Source: Mucidula mucida
Taxonomy: Eukaryota > Basidiomycota > Agaricomycetes > Agaricales > Physalacriaceae
Direction: 5' to 3'
Length of the DNA: 25,368 nucleotides
Assembly: GCA_015501055.1 (NCBI GenBank)
Contig: JADNYV010000493.1
Coordinates: 1-25,368 of the forward strand
Position numbers and translations under genes: made by a program. The notes under the pieces are model-generated. The model was given only the letters and a program-made list of their open reading frames with translations, searched no databases and was not told where the DNA came from. Below are positions 23,000-25,368 of the stretch, one piece after another (position 1 is the stretch's first letter; every line of letters starts with the position of its first letter).

Positions 23000-23380
23000 T
23001 CAGAAGGCGAAGCCACTCCCGAAGCGGCCTTCTTGAGCATAATTTCCTGGATGTCTTGTACGTTTACCTAGCAAGGTGAAGTCAATCTTGGTACAGTGGC
23101 ACGCTCGATGGCAGTGGATGCTCAAGTTGAGCAACCGATTGAACGCATTTGAGGGCTCGAGAATCATGACGTTGTGCTCGATGAAGCGCCAGAAGATGCG
23201 AAACGGCGGTGTAATGTGGGGCTTGCAATAAGTGTAAACCGACCTGAACTCTCCCTCCCTGAACTTAACCGAAGCCTGAACTGCCATCGGCTGGCGCACG
23301 TTGTACGAGTCTGACGTGATTCCCCGATGAATTTTGATCAGCTGATGCACACTATCCTCGCCGTGTGTTTCTGATCTCAA
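23000..23380 (-). CDS. Weak hypothetical coding region
   Basis: A minus-strand frame of about 125 codons contains a compositionally normal stretch (KFREGEFRSVYTYCKPHI, then PPFRIFWRFIEHNVMILEP and FNRLLNLSIHC). In a second frame just downstream, after a possible TTGCTAG acceptor, a short exon-like tail reads VNVQDIQEIMLKKAAS and ends DHRTFQ at a TGA near 22968. The first frame has no ATG at its 5' end. The INFER-type resemblance of NVMILEPSN to the end of fungal HNH-nuclease domains (NVMTL) is too weak to name it. It may be the remnant of a gene. Confidence 0.25.
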   Translation of the reverse strand: MRSETHGEDSVHQLIKIHRGITSDSYNVRQPMAVQASVKFREGEFRSVYTYCKPHITPPFRIFWRFIEHNVMILEPSNAFNRLLNLSIHCHRACHCTKIDFTLLGKRTRHPGNYAQEGRFGSGFAF

Positions 23381-23633
23381 CGCAGTCGCTTGTAACTAAC
23401 TCGAGCAGGACTTGAGGCTTGAGCAGAACCGCTTTGAGCGCAAGTACCTGTGCCTTGTGGGGATAAATCTTCTACTTACTTATTGGGCCATAAAGCCGAC
23501 CAGGGCTGATGAGATTTTAAACTCCTTTACTGATTACCCGCCGTTTCCGCCGGCGGTCTTCGTCAGTTACTCTCAGGTCCTTCACGACGCGAAGACTTGC
23601 AAGCGTGTTTCTTTCCTTGCACATCCCAATGCG

Positions 23634-25188
23634 ATGGTTGGCAGCGATGATCTGGCAGACCAGGTCCAGAATCTCTACGCCACGAGATATCTCAGCAGTA
23701 CGTCCTACCTTGGTTGTTAGTGTGTGCGTTGCTCACAGGTCGCATAGTCGCAGGATTAGTGGTACGTCCTTGAGTATGTTCCCCGCAGCCAATTTGACTC
23801 GAACAGCTCATGCTGTACGACCATTCCTTGACCTTTGCGGACGAAGTACGCTTCATCTGGAAGGCGCCGTCAAGTACTCCGAAGTGGCTATTCCTCGGAA
23901 TGAGATACAGCGTGCCTGTGTTCGTCATTGTGCACCTCGTTCGTGAGTCCGGCGATGCAAATGCTGTAGTGGAAACCTGAACGTGCTTCTGGAATAGAAA
24001 TGGGCGGCATGGCGAATCTGTCTTCGGGAGTACGTTACATCCTCACATCGCTTTCTACGATCTAATTGTCACTAGTTGTAAGCTCTTCACTCATCTGCTC
24101 AAAGATTGTGTTTATCGCATGCCAACGCAGCTGCAAGACATGGTTCGATATCGCTGTGCGTATCTCCATTTCCTATCAGACCTTTGCTCAATCTGCTTGT
24201 AGACTTTGGTTGGTATCGTAACCATCGCTGGAGGAAACTGTGAGTCCTTCTCCCCTTCCGCCGAATCTCACCGCCCGATTCTCAATAGTCCTTGTGCTCC
24301 TTCACCTGTGGAACCTATGGGATCGGAATGTCCGCCTCATTACATGGACCCTCATCTTGTTTGTCACGACACAGATCGCTAATTTTGCTTGCGGAATAAA
24401 GGTCGTCGTTACACTGACCCGTGAGTTCGTCTATACCGTTGTCGCCGACGGCTAATTTCGGGGCAGGTTCTGTGTTATGGGTACCGAGTCTTCATGTATG
24501 TGTTTTATCGAGCAGGAGCGACATTGGTATACTATGGGCCCCAGGTGTCAGCATCTTATGGTATACAACGTCGGCATTCACTGATGGCTCCCGTACAGGT
24601 CCTCTTTGAGGTTGTCATATTTATTATGGTTGTTTGGAATGCTTTGTGTCAGCCTCGAAAGAAGGAGCAGGCTATGTCCATACTCTATCGAGATGGCGTC
24701 TTTTATTTCGTGGTATGTGTCACACCTTCATTCGGTATACTTAGGATGACATGAAACGCACAGGTTCTTCTTCGTAGGACCGCTTCTCTTTATAGATTGT
24801 TTCATCCCAGTTGACGTTGGCTCGCGCAGTTCTCCGGATGCTCAATCTATTCATCGCCTTCATTGCACCGGTGAGTATATTCTCCGTTTCACTCGCATCT
24901 CGGAGACTCAACAGAAACAGTTATCACTGATATTTCTCGGAGTCTTGTGAGTGTTTCATATATGCCTCTCTCACAAGGAATAACTCGGCTTTTCTCAGTT
25001 TCGTATGGTGCACGACAACGCTGGCCGTAACGCGCTTGATTCTCAATCTACGGCACATGGCCGAGCTGTCGAAATTTCGCAGGATGGACGACCAGATAAG
25101 AAGTGGGATGATAGAGGTGCGCGAATGCGAGAACCCCCATAGTATGAAACGGCATGTAGCTCCGATTCCGTGTACCTGGATGGTGTAG
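23634..25188 (+). CDS. DUF6533 seven-helix-type membrane protein, 303 aa, 14 exons
   Basis: Exons: 23634-23697, 23739-23761, 23807-23942, 23998-24029, 24076-24077, 24131-24155, 24203-24239, 24289-24420, 24467-24546, 24599-24712, 24764-24773, 24830-24870, 24921-24946, 24999-25188. All phases close on 304 codons. The N-terminal LMLYDHSLTFADEVRFIWK is the DUF6533 signature, common in Agaricomycete membrane proteins of unknown role. Then come FCKTWFDIATLVGIVTIAGGN, LWNLWDRNVRLITWTLIL, WVPSLHVCVLSS, LFEVVIFIMVVWNAL, SILYRDGVFYFVV and RMLNLFIAFIAP, which give about seven membrane helices, and a soluble charged tail. Two exons are tiny: 10 nt (24764-24773) and 2 nt (24076-24077). The 2-nt exon supplies TT of the Phe in FCK, a position I expect to be conserved. 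ATG 23634 places the family's short N-terminus correctly; a longer upstream open frame (from 23412) is probably 5' untranslated region. Confidence 0.82.
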
Positions 25189-25368
25189 ACTTAGACTAGA
25201 ACATGTTACAGTACATGCTAATCTGCTCAATGTTCAAATCATGACGGCTGAAGTTCCTGGATCAAACGAATGTTTTCCAAACACGCTTGCAGCAGGTAGT
25301 CAACCACGCCAGCGCACCGCTCGCAGCATGGCGCTCCGGAAAGACCTTTCCCTATAACATCGTGACCG
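25189..25368. other. Downstream tail, nothing recognised
   Basis: The last 180 bases follow the DUF6533 stop codon and should contain its 3' untranslated region. No further motif is visible before the window edge. Confidence 0.5.

Noticed and set aside
23412..23720. Plus-strand open frame as a separate gene
   Set aside because: It is continuous with the first exon of the DUF6533 gene at its 3' end, has no ATG at its start, and the family N-terminus begins at ATG 23634.

Overview
The window looks like genomic DNA from a mushroom-forming basidiomycete (Agaricomycetes). The evidence is dense introns of about 45-60 nt with GT-AG ends, several membrane-protein families that I know mainly from Agaricomycetes (DUF6533 and two others), and a decayed Ty3/gypsy-type element. 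All assignments are by eye from translated motifs and splice-site reading; no search was run.

Layout. 1-3192 (minus): gag, protease and the start of reverse transcriptase of a Ty3/gypsy retroelement, frame-disrupted and cut by the window edge. 3371-3806: a foldback structure whose interior carries TTAGGG-like motifs. 4742-5986 (minus): an intact seven-exon UbiA-type membrane prenyltransferase. 6981-9203 (minus): a broken salicylate-hydroxylase-like FAD monooxygenase. 9991-11481 (minus): a housekeeping gene, CCR4-NOT subunit 11. 12595-15200 (minus): two hypothetical membrane proteins of basidiomycete type. 15236-17205 (minus): an intact phenol-hydroxylase/PCP-monooxygenase-like FAD enzyme. 17552-19699 (minus): an intact 12-exon sugar transporter. 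20846-21331 (plus): a small unknown gene. 21741-22428 (minus): a hypothetical, probably frameshifted gene. 23000-23380 (minus): a weak hypothetical. 23634-25188 (plus): a 14-exon DUF6533 membrane protein.

How the genes may work together. A UbiA enzyme next to a decaying FAD monooxygenase, with a second, intact FAD hydroxylase and a transporter further along, resembles a small aromatic or terpenoid modification locus. However, CNOT11 and two unrelated membrane proteins lie between these pieces, and I see no polyketide synthase, terpene synthase of the classical type or transcription factor. The cluster reading is therefore inference. The strongest unusual signals are a predicted 2-nt exon in the DUF6533 gene, a 12-nt exon carrying part of the UbiA catalytic motif, an in-frame optional intron in the FAD hydroxylase, a 27-bp perfect inverted repeat inside the monooxygenase relic, and the TTAGGG-bearing foldback beside the retroelement.
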